Position numbers and translations under genes: made by a program
Notes under the pieces: generated by a model
What the model saw: the letters and a program-made list of their open reading frames with translations, nothing else
What the model was told of the DNA's origin: nothing
Databases searched by the model: none
Part shown: positions 9,250 through 18,469 of the stretch, piece by piece
How positions within the stretch are numbered: the first letter of the stretch is position 1
Layout: each line of letters begins with the position of its first letter
Source of the DNA: QHXW01 sp963847515
Lineage (GTDB): Bacteria; Acidobacteriota; Terriglobia; Bryobacterales; Bryobacteraceae
DNA: 64,000 bases
Reading direction: 5' to 3'
Assembly (NCBI GenBank): GCA_963847515.1
Contig: CAWKAA010000004.1
Location: forward strand, 124,001 to 188,000

Positions 9250-10425
9250 TCAGAAATTCTTGACTTGCTCCAGATATCCGTCGAAAGTTGCGCCGCGTCT
9301 CGTTAAGTGAGTCGCCGCCGAATTTCTCGAGGAACGCCTGCGCCAGCACTAGCGCCACCATGGCCTCGCCGATGACCGCGGCTGCCGGCACCACGCAGAC
9401 GTCTGACCGCTCGTACGCCGCCAGCGTGGGCTCCCGCGTGACCAAGTCGACCGATTCCAGGGGGCGGCGCAGCGTCGAAATGGGCTTAAGCAGCCCGCGC
9501 ACCAGCACATCCTGTCCGTTGGTCATCCCGCCTTCCAGACCGCCGGCGCGATTGGCGCCGCGGGTGAACCGGTGAGCCTCGCGATCATAGCCAATCGTAT
9601 CCTGCACTTTCGAGCCGAAGCTCGCTGCGCCTTCTTCAGCAAATCCGATCTCCACGCCCTTGACGGCCTGCATGGAAACGATCGCCTGCGCCAATCGCCC
9701 ATCCAGCCGCGTGTCCCACGTAATGTGCGATCCGAGGCCCGGCGGCACGTTGTGGGCGACGATTTCGAAGACGCCGCCCACCGTATCGCCCGTGCGGTAG
9801 GCTTCGTCGACCACGGCTTTCATGCGCTGCTCCGATTCGGCATCCACGCAGCCCAGCAGTACTCTCAGGTTTCTGGTGCAGCCCGACAATCTCATCCCAC
9901 GTCGCCTGGCGTTCCAAGCTGCTCTCGGCCTACAGCGATCACATGGCCGCGAACCTCGATGCCAAACTCGCCAAGCAGTGCTTTGGCCAGCGCGCCGACC
10001 GCCACGCGCGCCGTGGTTTCCCGAGCGCTGGCCCGCTCCAAAATATAACGCGCATCGTGAAAATTGTATTTAATGGCGCCGGCCAGGTCGGCATGACCGG
10101 GCCGCGGGCGCGTGAGCGGTTTTTTCTTATCTTCGGCGCCCTCGGAATCTTCCACCGGCAGCGCTTCGGTCCAGTTCTGCCAGTCCTTGTTGCGAATAAT
10201 GATCGCCACCGGTGAGCCGATGGTCTTCGAGTGGCGCACCCCAGCGACGATTTCGGCGCAATCGGTTTCGATCTTCATTCGCCCGCCGCGGCCGTAGCCT
10301 TGCTGCCGGCGCCAAAGCTCGTGGTTGACCGCCTCAATCGAAACGGGTATGCCGGCGGGCAATCCCGTCAGCGTCGCGACAAGGCATTCGCCGTGGGACT
10401 CACCAGCGGTCTCGAATCGAAGCAT
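9250..10425 (-). CDS. aroC: Chorismate synthase, frameshifted
   Basis: It starts at ATG 10425 with MLRFETAGESHGECLVATLTG, the diagnostic chorismate synthase N-terminus, followed by RRQQGYGRGGRM (FMN-binding basic motif), SARETTARVAVGA, then GGLEGGMTNGQ and VPAAAVIGEAMVA. The enzyme makes chorismate from EPSP, the last shikimate step. The frame changes near 9905, again near 9865 (segment ERQATWDEIVGLHQ in between), and near 9287, after which the normal C-terminus DGYLEQVKNF is recovered. Chorismate synthase is normally single-copy and essential, so these breaks probably reflect sequence errors. The start is divergent from the small membrane protein gene. Confidence 0.85.
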
Positions 10426-10482
10426 GCAGAGAAACCATGCTAGCAGGTGGATGGCGAAATCGCCCACCGGCAGCCGTGAACC

Positions 10483-10509
10483 TTTTTCGAAAAATTTTCG
10501 TACGATAAT
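10483..10509 (+). promoter_or_regulatory. Possible promoter of the small membrane protein gene
   Basis: An AT-rich stretch with a palindromic TTTTTCGAAAAA core (10483-10494) is followed by GATAAT at 10504-10509, a good -10 match. No clear -35 is seen. It lies 28 bp before the ATG at 10537, with a perfect SD (AAGGAGG) in between. Confidence 0.4.
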
Positions 10510-10536
10510 ACTGAAGCCATAAAGGAGGCATCTGCC

Positions 10537-10728
10537 ATGGTCAAGTTTCTGCTGTGGTGCATCCTGCTGGTGCTTTGCTGGCCGCTTGCACTTCTAGCGC
10601 TGATCGCCTTCCCGTTCGTCTGGCTCCTGTTGCTGCCATTCAGGCTGGTGGGAATTGCAGTGGGCGGTGCGCTAGCGCTGGTCAGCGCGATCATCTTTCT
10701 CCCATTCCGGGTGCTGCGGGCCATCTAA
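10537..10728 (+). CDS. Small hydrophobic membrane protein (63 aa)
   Basis: 63 residues, almost wholly hydrophobic, with two probable membrane helices (about residues 4-33 and 36-57) joined by a short FRLVG loop and ending FLPFRVLRAI. A near-perfect Shine-Dalgarno (AAAGGAGG) sits at good spacing before the ATG, which strongly supports real translation. It is divergent from aroC and precedes the S9 peptidase by 23 bp. I do not recognise a family. Small two-helix proteins of this type may act in membrane stress or as subunits, but nothing here shows which. Confidence 0.75.
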   Translation: MVKFLLWCILLVLCWPLALLALIAFPFVWLLLLPFRLVGIAVGGALALVSAIIFLPFRVLRAI

Positions 10729-10740
10729 GCCTGTAGTAGC

Positions 10741-10756
10741 ATCACGATATCGTGAT
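10741..10756. promoter_or_regulatory. 16-bp perfect palindrome overlapping the S9 peptidase start codon
   Basis: ATCACGATATCGTGAT reads the same on both strands. The GTG start (10752-10754) of the peptidase lies inside the right half. It could be an operator or an RNA hairpin that hides the start. No SD is visible near this start. Confidence 0.5.
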
Positions 10757-12667
10757 ACGTAAGACTTTCTTCGTCTCCTTTCCTCTCTGCCTGCTGCTGG
10801 CCGAGACCTCCATCTCTCCCTCGTCGAATCTTCACACCGAAGGCGTGCCCCCAATCCCGACCGTTTTGATGGAGGAACTGGACCACTACAACGACATCCG
10901 CGGCGCAAGCCTGCTCGACTGGCATCCGGCGAAAAGCGAGGTGCTGATTTCAACGCGTTTTGCGGACGTGCCGCAGATCCACCGCGTCGCAATGCCGGGA
11001 GGCGCGCGCACGCAACTGACGTTTTTTCCCGACCGTACGGGTTCAGCCCAATATCGTCCAGGGGCTGGCGAATCTTTCGCCTTTTCGAAAGATACGGGAG
11101 GTGGTGAGTTCTATCAACTCTTCCGTTTCGACACGCGATCGAGTGCAATCACACTGCTTACCGACGGCCACTCCCGCAACACGGCGCCCGTCTGGTCACG
11201 GGACGGGAGTTTGCTGGCGTATTCCTCTACTTTGCGCAATGGCCGCGACACGGACATCTATGTCATGAATCCGGACGATCCGCGGAGCGCGCGCAAGGTG
11301 CTCGAAGTGGAAGGAGGAGGATGGTTTGCTGGGGCGTGGTCGCCGGATAGCCAGAAGATCGTGGTGGAAGACCGCCGCTCGGTTCACGACAGTTCGCTTT
11401 ACCTAGTGGAGGTCGCGACTGGCGCCAAGCAACAGCTGACGCGTGAAGAAGGCTCCTATGGCAACGTCCAGTTCGCGAGGAACGGCAAGGGTCTTTACCT
11501 CACGACCGATCGCGGGAGCCAATTGAGCGCGTGGCGTTTCTCGATGTGACGACAAAGGAATTGACATTCCTCCGGCCCGGTCAAAAGTGGGACGCCGGGG
11601 AGCTGAGTCTTTCTGAAGACGGGAAGCGCCTGGCATACGTGCTCAACGAAGACGGATTTTCCAGGCTGGTGGTGACGGACACTGAGACCAAACAAGATAT
11701 GACGCTTCCGGCCACGCCGCGCGGCGTCATCTCCGGGTTGCGATGGCATCACAATGGCCGTAATCTCGGATTCAGCCTGAGCGCCGCGCGCCAGCCGTCG
11801 GATGTTTACTCGATTGACGTCGAGAAAGGCACGCTCGATCGCTGGACCGAGAGCGAAACCGGCGGGCTGAATGCTCAGACCTTTAGCGAACCGGAGCTTA
11901 TCCACTGGAAATCGTTCGACGGCCGGATGATTTCCGGATTTCTCTACCTTCCATCGAAACGATTTTCGGGCCCGCGCCCTGTGATCGTCAACATTCACGG
12001 TGGCCCGGAGGGCCAATCTCTTCCGAGTTTCATCAGCCGCAACAATTACCACATCAGCGAGCTCGGCGTGGCTATGATTTATCCCAACGTGCGCGGCTCG
12101 TCGGGATACGGTAAGACATTTCTCGCGCTGGACAACGGGCTCAAGCGCGAGGATTCCGTGAAGGACATTGAGGCATTGTTGGACTGGATCGCGGGCGATC
12201 CGCGCATGGATGCCAAGCGCATTCTGGTTACCGGCGGCAGTTACGGCGGCTACATGACGCTTGCCTCGGCGTTCCACTTCAACGACCGGCTGTGCTGCAC
12301 CGTCGACGTGGTCGGCATTTCGAATTTCGTGAGCTTCTTCGAGCGGACCTCGCCCTACCGTCGCGACTTGCGCCGCGTGGAATATGGCGACGAGCGCGAC
12401 CCGAAGATCCGCGAGTTCTTCGAAAAGATCGCGCCGTTGAATCACGCCAGCGAAATCAGCAAACCCATGTTCATCGTGGCTGGCCGCAATGATCCGCGCG
12501 TGCCAGCGCACGAAGGCGAGCAGATGGCCGGGGCCATCCGCAAGAACGGCGCACCCGTCTGGTACCTCATCGCCGACGACGAAGGCCACGGCTTCGCAAA
12601 AAAGAAAAACCAGGACTACCAGTTCGCGGCCACTGTGATGTTTGTGAAAGAGTTTCTATTGAAGTAG
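10752..12667 (+). CDS. S9 family prolyl oligopeptidase-like serine peptidase, frameshifted
   Basis: From the GTG at 10752 there is a probable signal peptide (MIRKTFFVSFPLCLLLAE), then a PD40/WD40-like propeller (LLDWHPAKSEVLISTR, APVWSRDGSLLAYSS, GAWSPDSQKIV). The frame changes near 11530-11549 and continues with more propeller repeats and an alpha/beta hydrolase domain. Catalytic Ser is in GGSYGGYM, Asp in AGRNDPRVP and His in DEGHGF. Full length is about 638 residues, normal for exported dipeptidyl/acylaminoacyl peptidases. Both halves keep every motif, so a single indel explains the break. Confidence 0.85.
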
Positions 12668-12687
12668 AGGCCGGGCATGCCCGGCCT
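12668..12687. terminator. 20-bp perfect palindrome between convergent genes
   Basis: AGGCCGGGCATGCCCGGCCT lies immediately after the S9 peptidase stop and 3 bp before the stop of the small minus-strand gene. The stem is strong and GC-rich and would form in either transcript. There is no T-run, so a Rho-independent role is only likely in a broad sense. Confidence 0.5.
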
Positions 12688-12689
12688 GG

Positions 12690-12881
12690 CTATCTAATCT
12701 GCTCCAAGAGCTTCTTCAACGGGTCATCTTTGTCGCTTTCGTCAGGTATGGTTGTTTCAACGACTGATTCGTTCATGGTGCGCATCAGCTCTTCAATCTC
12801 GTCTGGGCGCATTGGCATGCCCATAAGAGCGCCAAGGCCGAGAGCCAGACAAACCACTAGTTTGCAAAGTCGAGTTCTCAC
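12690..12881 (-). CDS. Small exported hypothetical protein (63 aa)
   Basis: 63 residues: a basic start (MRTRLCKLVVCLALGLGALMG) that looks like a signal peptide or lipid-free anchor, followed by a short acidic tail (PDEIEELMRTMNESVVE, DKDDPLKKLLEQIR). The family is unknown. It is on the same strand as, and 47 bp downstream of, another small membrane protein. The tail looks like real protein sequence rather than chance coding, with a helical charged pattern. Confidence 0.5.
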   Translation of the reverse strand: MRTRLCKLVVCLALGLGALMGMPMRPDEIEELMRTMNESVVETTIPDESDKDDPLKKLLEQIR

Positions 12882-12928
12882 AGATCTTCTCCGATCGGTG
12901 GCACTGCGTATTTGGGCTGGTAGATTGC

Positions 12929-13162
12929 TTATGCGACCGGAGGTGCTCGGGAAGGAAGAACCGGGAGGCGGGAAACCTGCAGCGGGCGGCTATCTTCCGC
13001 TGCGCGGCTGATCGAGAGGGTGACGATCACCGCGACGAATATCCACAGCGGGACCAGGATGCCGAAAGGAAGACTGGATGCCGCCGGCGTCAACGCGGCA
13101 ATCAATAAGACCGCGAGACAGAAAAGAGCGATCGACCGGCGTGCGTGGAAGAAAGCCTGCAT
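12929..13162 (-). CDS. Small membrane protein (77 aa)
   Basis: 77 residues with two hydrophobic segments (about 9-28 and 33-50: IALFCLAVLLIAALTPA, ILVPLWIFVAVIVTLSI), a positive N-terminus and a proline-rich C-terminal tail. The layout is a typical small inner-membrane protein. It starts 21 bp downstream of the stop of the kinase-propeller gene on the same strand, so it may be the second gene of that transcript. No family assigned. Confidence 0.5.
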   Translation of the reverse strand: MQAFFHARRSIALFCLAVLLIAALTPAASSLPFGILVPLWIFVAVIVTLSISRAAEDSRPLQVSRLPVLPSRAPPVA

Positions 13163-13183
13163 CTAGTCATTATCGTAGCCTGT

Positions 13184-15892
13184 TTACTTACCGGCATCCA
13201 ACTGCATCATCCAGATATCGGAGCGAATGTCGTCGAGGTTAGTGACGATCTTGTCTTTCGCCACGTTCACCTCCATGTGGTTCGATTCGGAAATGCCGGC
13301 GTAAATGCGCTGGGAACCGTGAAAGTGCTGAATGGCGAACGGAGCGCCTTGCGGCCGCTTGGTTTTCGGATCGAGCCGCAGGGCCCACATGCAGGTGAAG
13401 CCGTCGCGGTTCGAGGTGAAGTACATAGTGTTGCCGTCGGGAGAGAACTGCTCTTTGTCGTCGTGGTATTCGCCGCCGGTGAGTTGGATCCACCGGTCCG
13501 GTCCGGCGGGAACGAAGTTCTGCACCGGTGTTATATAGATGCGGTAGTGTTCCTGATCGGCGCCGGTCTGCATCAGGAACGACATCCACTTGTCATCCCA
13601 GGAATAGAAGGGGTTCCACAGTGGGTGCTGGGGGTCGCTCAACACATCTGTCACTTTGCCCGTCGCTAACTCCACTAGAGAAATCTTATCGAGACCACCA
13701 CCGCTAAAATTCTCGGTCAGCACCCGGGTGCCATCAGATGAGAAGCCTCCTGGCCCCCCGCAACCTTGGCAGACGCGGTGCGGCGCTTCCCCGGTCGTTG
13801 AAATCAAGTAGAGGTCAAACCTACCCGAGTCAGCGTTGCCGTAGTAGACGACCAAGGAGCCATCCGGAGAGATGCGGGGAGCACTCCCGCGGTTTATCTG
13901 AAAGTCCTGAATCAATTGCGTTTCTCGTCCCGTCGCCAGATCCTTTACCACGAGCCGGTTGTCGGAAAAGAAAGCTACTTTCTTTCCGTCATGGGAAGCC
14001 GAGGGAGCGTCATTGCGGACTCCCTCCACCTGAGTCACGCTCTTCCGCTCGCCGGTTACGCGCGCGCGATCGGTTTCCACCGGAATGCTCCAGAGGTTCG
14101 TACTGCCCGTTGAGCTATCGAAAACCATGCGCCTGCTCTCGGAAATGCTGGGAGAGGTGGCGAAGCCCGTGGCGAAGGTGAGCTGCTCCGGGTCGGACGT
14201 CACTTTTCCGTCGCTTGTGATCGCCACCAGAAACAGGTTGTAAGTGTCACCGGCTGATCGGCCAAATATGACCCGTTGGTAACGGGAACTCCTGTCGGGC
14301 ATGGTCCAGGCTAGGGGCAGGGGAGCCTGAGTTTCACTGGCTAACAGTGGCGGTGGAGCAATTTCTTCAACCTTTCCCCCCGAGATCGAAATCATCCACC
14401 ACCGCCTGAGATCCTGGCCCTGCCGCCCCTTTCGGGATGCCAGCGCGAGAAGCTTGCTCCCATCCGGGGAGACCACGGGAGGGGCGCCCAAGCGCATCTC
14501 GGGGTGGATCGCGACGGCAGTTCCACCGAGACGAGGGATCGTGAAAAGGTGGACCGAGCCCTCGACCACGCGTGCAAACACGATCGTCGACCCGTCCGGG
14601 GTATAAAGCGGGCCGAGACCGTCGCTAGAAATCAGCCGGGAATCTCCGCCCAGCGCCGGGACCTCATGAATGCCACCATTCGATTGGTACGCGATTTGTG
14701 TTCCATCCGGAGAAAAGACCGGGGAAGACGCCCCTTGCTTTTCATGCGTGATCTGAATGGCTTTGCCGCCGCCGATCTGCTGGACCCAGATGTCCGGGTT
14801 CGGCCCGCCCGCCGACGACAAGTAGGCGACCATTTTCCCGTCCCGAGAGATAGCCGGGCTAAACGAGACGCCGTTCGAGGTCAGTCGCGTGAGCGCGCGT
14901 GTTGCAGTTTTCGCCGGCCTTGAATGCCACCAGAACCAGCCGCCGGCCCCAGCCAGAAGAACCAGGGCGCCGCTCAAGCCCAATGCAAGCCAGTTCCAGC
15001 TGCGCGTTTTCGCGGTTGGCTGCGCGGGCGTCAGCTTCCCAGAATCCGACTCTTCCTTCAACTCTTCCAGCGCAACCTTCAAATCCGCCATGTGCTGGAA
15101 GCGTCGATCCGGATCTTTGCGCAGGCAACGCCCCACAATGCGCTCGAGTTCCCGGGGAATGCGGGAATCGAGTTCCGCGAGCGGCTTCGGCTCCAGTTGG
15201 AGAATCGATGCCAGCGTGGACATGCGGTTGTGGCCGGGGAACGCGCGGCGGCCGGTGAGCATTTCGTAGAGCACTGCCCCGAACGAGAAGATATCGGAAC
15301 GTGCGTCCACCGTCTTCCCTTGCGTCTGCTCGGGCGACATGTAGGCCGCGGTTCCGACGACCGTACCTTCTTCGGTCTGGGCTTTGATGGTTTGCGTCGC
15401 GCCGTCCGTGTTCTCTTCCGGGGCCGTGAGCTTGGCGAGACCGAAATCGAGCACTTTGACGATCCCGTTGGCGCCGACCATGATGTTGCCCGGCTTAATG
15501 TCTCGATGGATGATACCTGCCGCGTTGGCTGCCGCCAGTGCGCTGGCAATGGGGATGGCATACTTCAAAACGTCCGCAACCGGCAGGCCACCGCTGGGGA
15601 TCAACTGCTGGAGCGTCTTGCCGGCTACGAACTCCATCACCATGAAGTCGGTTCCGTCGGCCTGGTCGATCTCGTGGATGGTGATGATGTTGGGGTGGTT
15701 CAGTGAGGAAGCGGATTTGGCCTCCTGAATGAAGCGCTGCTTGCGCGATTCGTCCTTCAGTTGCTCGGGGCGGAGGGCCTTGATACAGACGAAACGGTCG
15801 AGGCGAAGATCCCGGGCCTTGTAGACCACACCCATCCCGCCCTCGCCGAGCTTTGCGATGATTTCGTAATGCGATAATGTCTGCCCGACCAC
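13184..15892 (-). CDS. Serine/threonine protein kinase with membrane segment and PD40 propeller sensor
   Basis: 902 residues, intact. The kinase domain spans about residues 8-275: glycine loop GEGGMG (16-21), Lys38 in CIKAL, HRDIKPGN (129-136), DFGLAK (149-154), and an activation segment with several Thr. One membrane helix lies at about 300-322, followed by an extracytoplasmic TolB-like propeller with repeats such as PAISRDGKMVAYLSS, PVFSPDGTQIAYQS and PVVSPDGSKLLALAS. The design, a cytoplasmic kinase driven by a periplasmic propeller, is abundant in acidobacteria. The ligand and the phosphorylated targets are unknown. A small membrane protein follows 21 bp downstream. Confidence 0.93.
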   Translation of the reverse strand: MVGQTLSHYEIIAKLGEGGMGVVYKARDLRLDRFVCIKALRPEQLKDESRKQRFIQEAKSASSLNHPNIITIHEIDQADGTDFMVMEFVAGKTLQQLIPSGGLPVADVLKYAIPIASALAAANAAGIIHRDIKPGNIMVGANGIVKVLDFGLAKLTAPEENTDGATQTIKAQTEEGTVVGTAAYMSPEQTQGKTVDARSDIFSFGAVLYEMLTGRRAFPGHNRMSTLASILQLEPKPLAELDSRIPRELERIVGRCLRKDPDRRFQHMADLKVALEELKEESDSGKLTPAQPTAKTRSWNWLALGLSGALVLLAGAGGWFWWHSRPAKTATRALTRLTSNGVSFSPAISRDGKMVAYLSSAGGPNPDIWVQQIGGGKAIQITHEKQGASSPVFSPDGTQIAYQSNGGIHEVPALGGDSRLISSDGLGPLYTPDGSTIVFARVVEGSVHLFTIPRLGGTAVAIHPEMRLGAPPVVSPDGSKLLALASRKGRQGQDLRRWWMISISGGKVEEIAPPPLLASETQAPLPLAWTMPDRSSRYQRVIFGRSAGDTYNLFLVAITSDGKVTSDPEQLTFATGFATSPSISESRRMVFDSSTGSTNLWSIPVETDRARVTGERKSVTQVEGVRNDAPSASHDGKKVAFFSDNRLVVKDLATGRETQLIQDFQINRGSAPRISPDGSLVVYYGNADSGRFDLYLISTTGEAPHRVCQGCGGPGGFSSDGTRVLTENFSGGGLDKISLVELATGKVTDVLSDPQHPLWNPFYSWDDKWMSFLMQTGADQEHYRIYITPVQNFVPAGPDRWIQLTGGEYHDDKEQFSPDGNTMYFTSNRDGFTCMWALRLDPKTKRPQGAPFAIQHFHGSQRIYAGISESNHMEVNVAKDKIVTNLDDIRSDIWMMQLDAGK

Positions 15893-15944
15893 GGTTCCCG
15901 GAATCTAATGTATCGCAGACGAGCGTGCTGAGAGCGGTCCGCGC

Positions 15945-16349
15945 CTATGTGATGCCGAACGCCGCCCGGTACTTCTCGGGCATACGAACCGGTTTCATTT
16001 CGCGATTGCAAAAAATATGGCGAGTCGAACCGGTAGCGAGTTTGCGGCCACCGTCCGCGAGGCGCATTTCATACCCGAACTCAACTACACGCGAGTTGGC
16101 TTCGGCGATCCGTGTCTCGAGAATCACCTCTTCATCGAACCGCGCCGGGTGCAGATAACGGCACTGTGCCTCGATTACCGCGAGCATCACGCCGTCCTCG
16201 ATTTCCATGTCGCGGTAGCGGAATCCCAGAGCTTTGCACAACTCGACGCGTGCCACTTCCATCCAAACCAGATAATTCGCGTAGTAGACTACACCCATCT
16301 GGTCGGTTTCGGCGTAGCGGACTCGTACTCGTGTTTGATGGGATTGCAT
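15945..16349 (-). CDS. YbgC-type acyl-CoA thioesterase (hotdog fold)
   Basis: 134 residues with the 4-hydroxybenzoyl-CoA thioesterase signature RYAETDQMGVVYYANYLVWMEVARVE. The Asp and following residues form the active site; GVMLAVIEAQCRYLHPARFDEEV is also typical. It hydrolyses acyl-CoA or acyl-ACP esters in the cytoplasm. In proteobacteria the homologue is linked to the Tol-Pal system, but no tol genes are seen here. It starts just after the small membrane protein gene on the same strand. Confidence 0.88.
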   Translation of the reverse strand: MQSHQTRVRVRYAETDQMGVVYYANYLVWMEVARVELCKALGFRYRDMEIEDGVMLAVIEAQCRYLHPARFDEEVILETRIAEANSRVVEFGYEMRLADGGRKLATGSTRHIFCNREMKPVRMPEKYRAAFGIT

Positions 16350-16355
16350 CGATAT

Positions 16356-16721
16356 TCAGCTCCAGTAACGGGAAACCCACCCGTAAATAATGGCTGCAAC
16401 CGCGCCGATTGCCGGAAATACGGCCAACCCGATGAGGAGCCGCGGTCCCCAAGTAAGCTTTCCCGGCAGGAACGAAATCGTGGCTTGCGCGGCTAGGATC
16501 AGGACAAACGCTACGACGAAGCCCTGGCCGTCATAAATGCACCACGGGCAGTGCTTCACCGCAGGCATGTGGATATTGCAAGCCGCTGCGGAGCCAGACC
16601 ACCAAGCCTTGCACCCGCAGGCGAAGATCCAAGCGCAAAAATTGATGGAAAAGGCCGCGGTGGGAATCACCGCGGTCGCAAAAATCAATCCCCGGCGAGA
16701 AAGGCTTATGGGTGAAGGCAT
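16356..16721 (-). CDS. Cysteine-containing membrane protein, hypothetical
   Basis: 121 residues from the ATG at 16721 (a start at 16745 would add 8 residues). Three hydrophobic stretches are visible. Between the first and second is a Cys-rich segment with CGCKAWW, ACNIHMPAVKHCPWCIYDGQG. The HCPWC piece resembles heme- or metal-binding CxxC sites and disulfide-bearing loops of small membrane proteins. The family is not recognised. The gene ends 6 bp upstream of the thioesterase start. Confidence 0.6.
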   Translation of the reverse strand: MPSPISLSRRGLIFATAVIPTAAFSINFCAWIFACGCKAWWSGSAAACNIHMPAVKHCPWCIYDGQGFVVAFVLILAAQATISFLPGKLTWGPRLLIGLAVFPAIGAVAAIIYGWVSRYWS

Positions 16722-16788
16722 CGGCGCGATTATAAACCGCCGCAACCGGTTCGCGCCCGAAAGCGTCTGATAGACTTAGCTACTGGAA

Positions 16789-17526
16789 ATGCGCGTGAAA
16801 GTACTGTTTTTCGGCATGTTGAAGGATATTGTCGGCTCATCCGAAGAGCAGCTCATTGTGTCCGAGGGTGCTCAACTGGAGACCATTTTTGACCATTACG
16901 CCGGCCGTTTTCCGCGGCTCCGTGAAATGGCATCGAGCATCGTGCTGGCCCGCAATCACGAGTTTTCACCGGTCTCAACCGGTGTTTGCGAAGGCGATGA
17001 AGTGGCCTTTCTTCCCCCGGTGAGCGGAGGATCCACGGCCGCACAACACCAATACACCCACGAAATTCGTGATGCCGCCGGCCATCTCTTCGCCTTGACG
17101 CGCCAGCCTGTTGACACGCGAACCATCATCACGCGCCTGGCGCAGGGAGAAGACGGGGCGGTGATCACGTTCGAAGGCGTGGTCCGCAACAATACCAAGG
17201 GCCGCAGCACTCTCTACCTGGATTACGAGTGTTACGAGCCCATGGCCGTAAAAACGCTTGCCGAAATCGGCCGCGCCCTCGCCGGCGAGTACGCCATCAG
17301 CCGCATCGCCTTGGTCCACCGTTTGGGCCGCATGGAGATCGGCGAAACCAGCGTAGCCGTGATCGTTACAGCGGCGCACCGCAAGGCTGCATTCGATGCG
17401 GCTTTTGAAGGCATTAACCGGCTGAAGCGGTTGGTCCCCATTTGGAAGAAAGAATACTTTGTGGACGGAGAAGTCTGGGTGGAAGGGGAGTGGGACCGCA
17501 ATGCGCCGCTGGCTTCTCAACCTTAG
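16789..17526 (+). CDS. Fused molybdopterin synthase, MoaD-MoaE (MoaX-like)
   Basis: 245 residues in two joined domains. Residues 1-81 are MoaD (ubiquitin-like sulfur carrier) and end with the expected Gly-Gly in FLPPVSGG (80-81). Residues from about 95 are MoaE: GAVITFEGVVRNNTKGR, LDYECYEPMAVKTLAEIG, RIALVHRLGRMEIGE and the Lys-containing PIWKKEYF active-site segment. Molybdopterin synthase puts two sulfurs into precursor Z. The MoaD tail must be free to become a thiocarboxylate, so cleavage after Gly81 is expected, as known for mycobacterial MoaX. It overlaps the VWA gene by 26 bp. Confidence 0.92.
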   Translation: MRVKVLFFGMLKDIVGSSEEQLIVSEGAQLETIFDHYAGRFPRLREMASSIVLARNHEFSPVSTGVCEGDEVAFLPPVSGGSTAAQHQYTHEIRDAAGHLFALTRQPVDTRTIITRLAQGEDGAVITFEGVVRNNTKGRSTLYLDYECYEPMAVKTLAEIGRALAGEYAISRIALVHRLGRMEIGETSVAVIVTAAHRKAAFDAAFEGINRLKRLVPIWKKEYFVDGEVWVEGEWDRNAPLASQP

Positions 17527-18469
17527 TCTCGGCTTCACGGCCGTATTCGCCGCGCATGCTCAGCCGGCGGACATCCGCGTGGATGTCAATCTGGTGCGGG
17601 TCGTCACCACGGTAAAAAACGCCGCGGGTGACCCAGTGGGGTCGCTCTCCAAAACCGACTTTACCGTTTTCGATAACAACGTGCCGCAGCAGATCGCGGT
17701 TTTCGAGCGCCACACCGAGCAGCCGCTCTCAGTGGCGCTGCTAATCGACACTAGCGGCTCCACGGCCAAGGACCTCAAGTACGAAGTCGATTCGATCAGC
17801 CGGTTTCTGCACGCCCTGTTTGCGGAAGGGAACCCGAAAGATACGGTCGCGCTGTTCAGCTTCAATTACCAGGTAGTAAAGCACAATCATTTCACGCGCA
17901 ACGCGGGACCCATCGAGCGGTCTTTACATAGCCTGCACGGCGAAGCCGGCACTTCGCTCTACGATGCCATCTATCTGGCTGCTGGGCAATTGGAAAACCG
18001 CGAGGGCCGGCGCATCATGGTGATCGTCACCGATGGCGGCGACACCACTAGCAACGTCGACTTCCATGCCGCCCTCGAAGCGGCGCAGCTCGCCGACGGC
18101 GTGATCTATCCCATTCTGGTGGTGCCCATCGCCAACGACGCCGGGCGTAACGTCGGCGGCGAGCACGCCCTGACCACTCTAGCACTGGGTACTGGCGGCC
18201 ATGTCTTCGCCCCAACTCTCGGCGCCGAGCTCGATGCAGCCTTCACCCATTTGATTGAGGACCTGCGCACGCAATACGTGCTGGCATTCTATCCCAGGGA
18301 TGTTCCGCTGACCAAGAACCGGTTCCATCGTCTCGAAGTTCGGGTGGCGAACCCACAATTGCGCGTGCTGGCGCGCAATGGCTATTATGGTGAGGCGGAA
18401 AACAGTTCTGGGAGTCAGAGAGGCAGAACGTCCGTAGCCCCCAAGGCATTGAAGCAGCAGGAGCCCTAG
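17501..18469 (+). CDS. Exported VWA-domain protein (acidobacterial type)
   Basis: I chose ATG 17501, giving 322 residues that start with a signal peptide, MRRWLLNLSLGFTAVFAAHA. A short N-terminal domain follows (VDVNLVRVVTTVKNAAGDPV, LSKTDFTVFDNNVPQ), then a von Willebrand A fold with the MIDAS motif DTSGS in VALLIDTSGSTAKD and the strand IMVIVTDGGDTTS. The tail TQYVLAFYPRDVPLTKNRFHRLEVRV is typical of the VWFA-related acidobacterial family (TIGR03436-like). It probably binds a protein partner outside the inner membrane. It overlaps moaX upstream, and its stop shares a base with the next start. Confidence 0.85.
   Translation: MRRWLLNLSLGFTAVFAAHAQPADIRVDVNLVRVVTTVKNAAGDPVGSLSKTDFTVFDNNVPQQIAVFERHTEQPLSVALLIDTSGSTAKDLKYEVDSISRFLHALFAEGNPKDTVALFSFNYQVVKHNHFTRNAGPIERSLHSLHGEAGTSLYDAIYLAAGQLENREGRRIMVIVTDGGDTTSNVDFHAALEAAQLADGVIYPILVVPIANDAGRNVGGEHALTTLALGTGGHVFAPTLGAELDAAFTHLIEDLRTQYVLAFYPRDVPLTKNRFHRLEVRVANPQLRVLARNGYYGEAENSSGSQRGRTSVAPKALKQQEP

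Noticed and set aside
11495..12589. A 364-codon minus-strand frame across the S9 peptidase catalytic domain.
   Set aside because: The plus strand holds the Ser, Asp and His motifs. The antisense frame has no family features.
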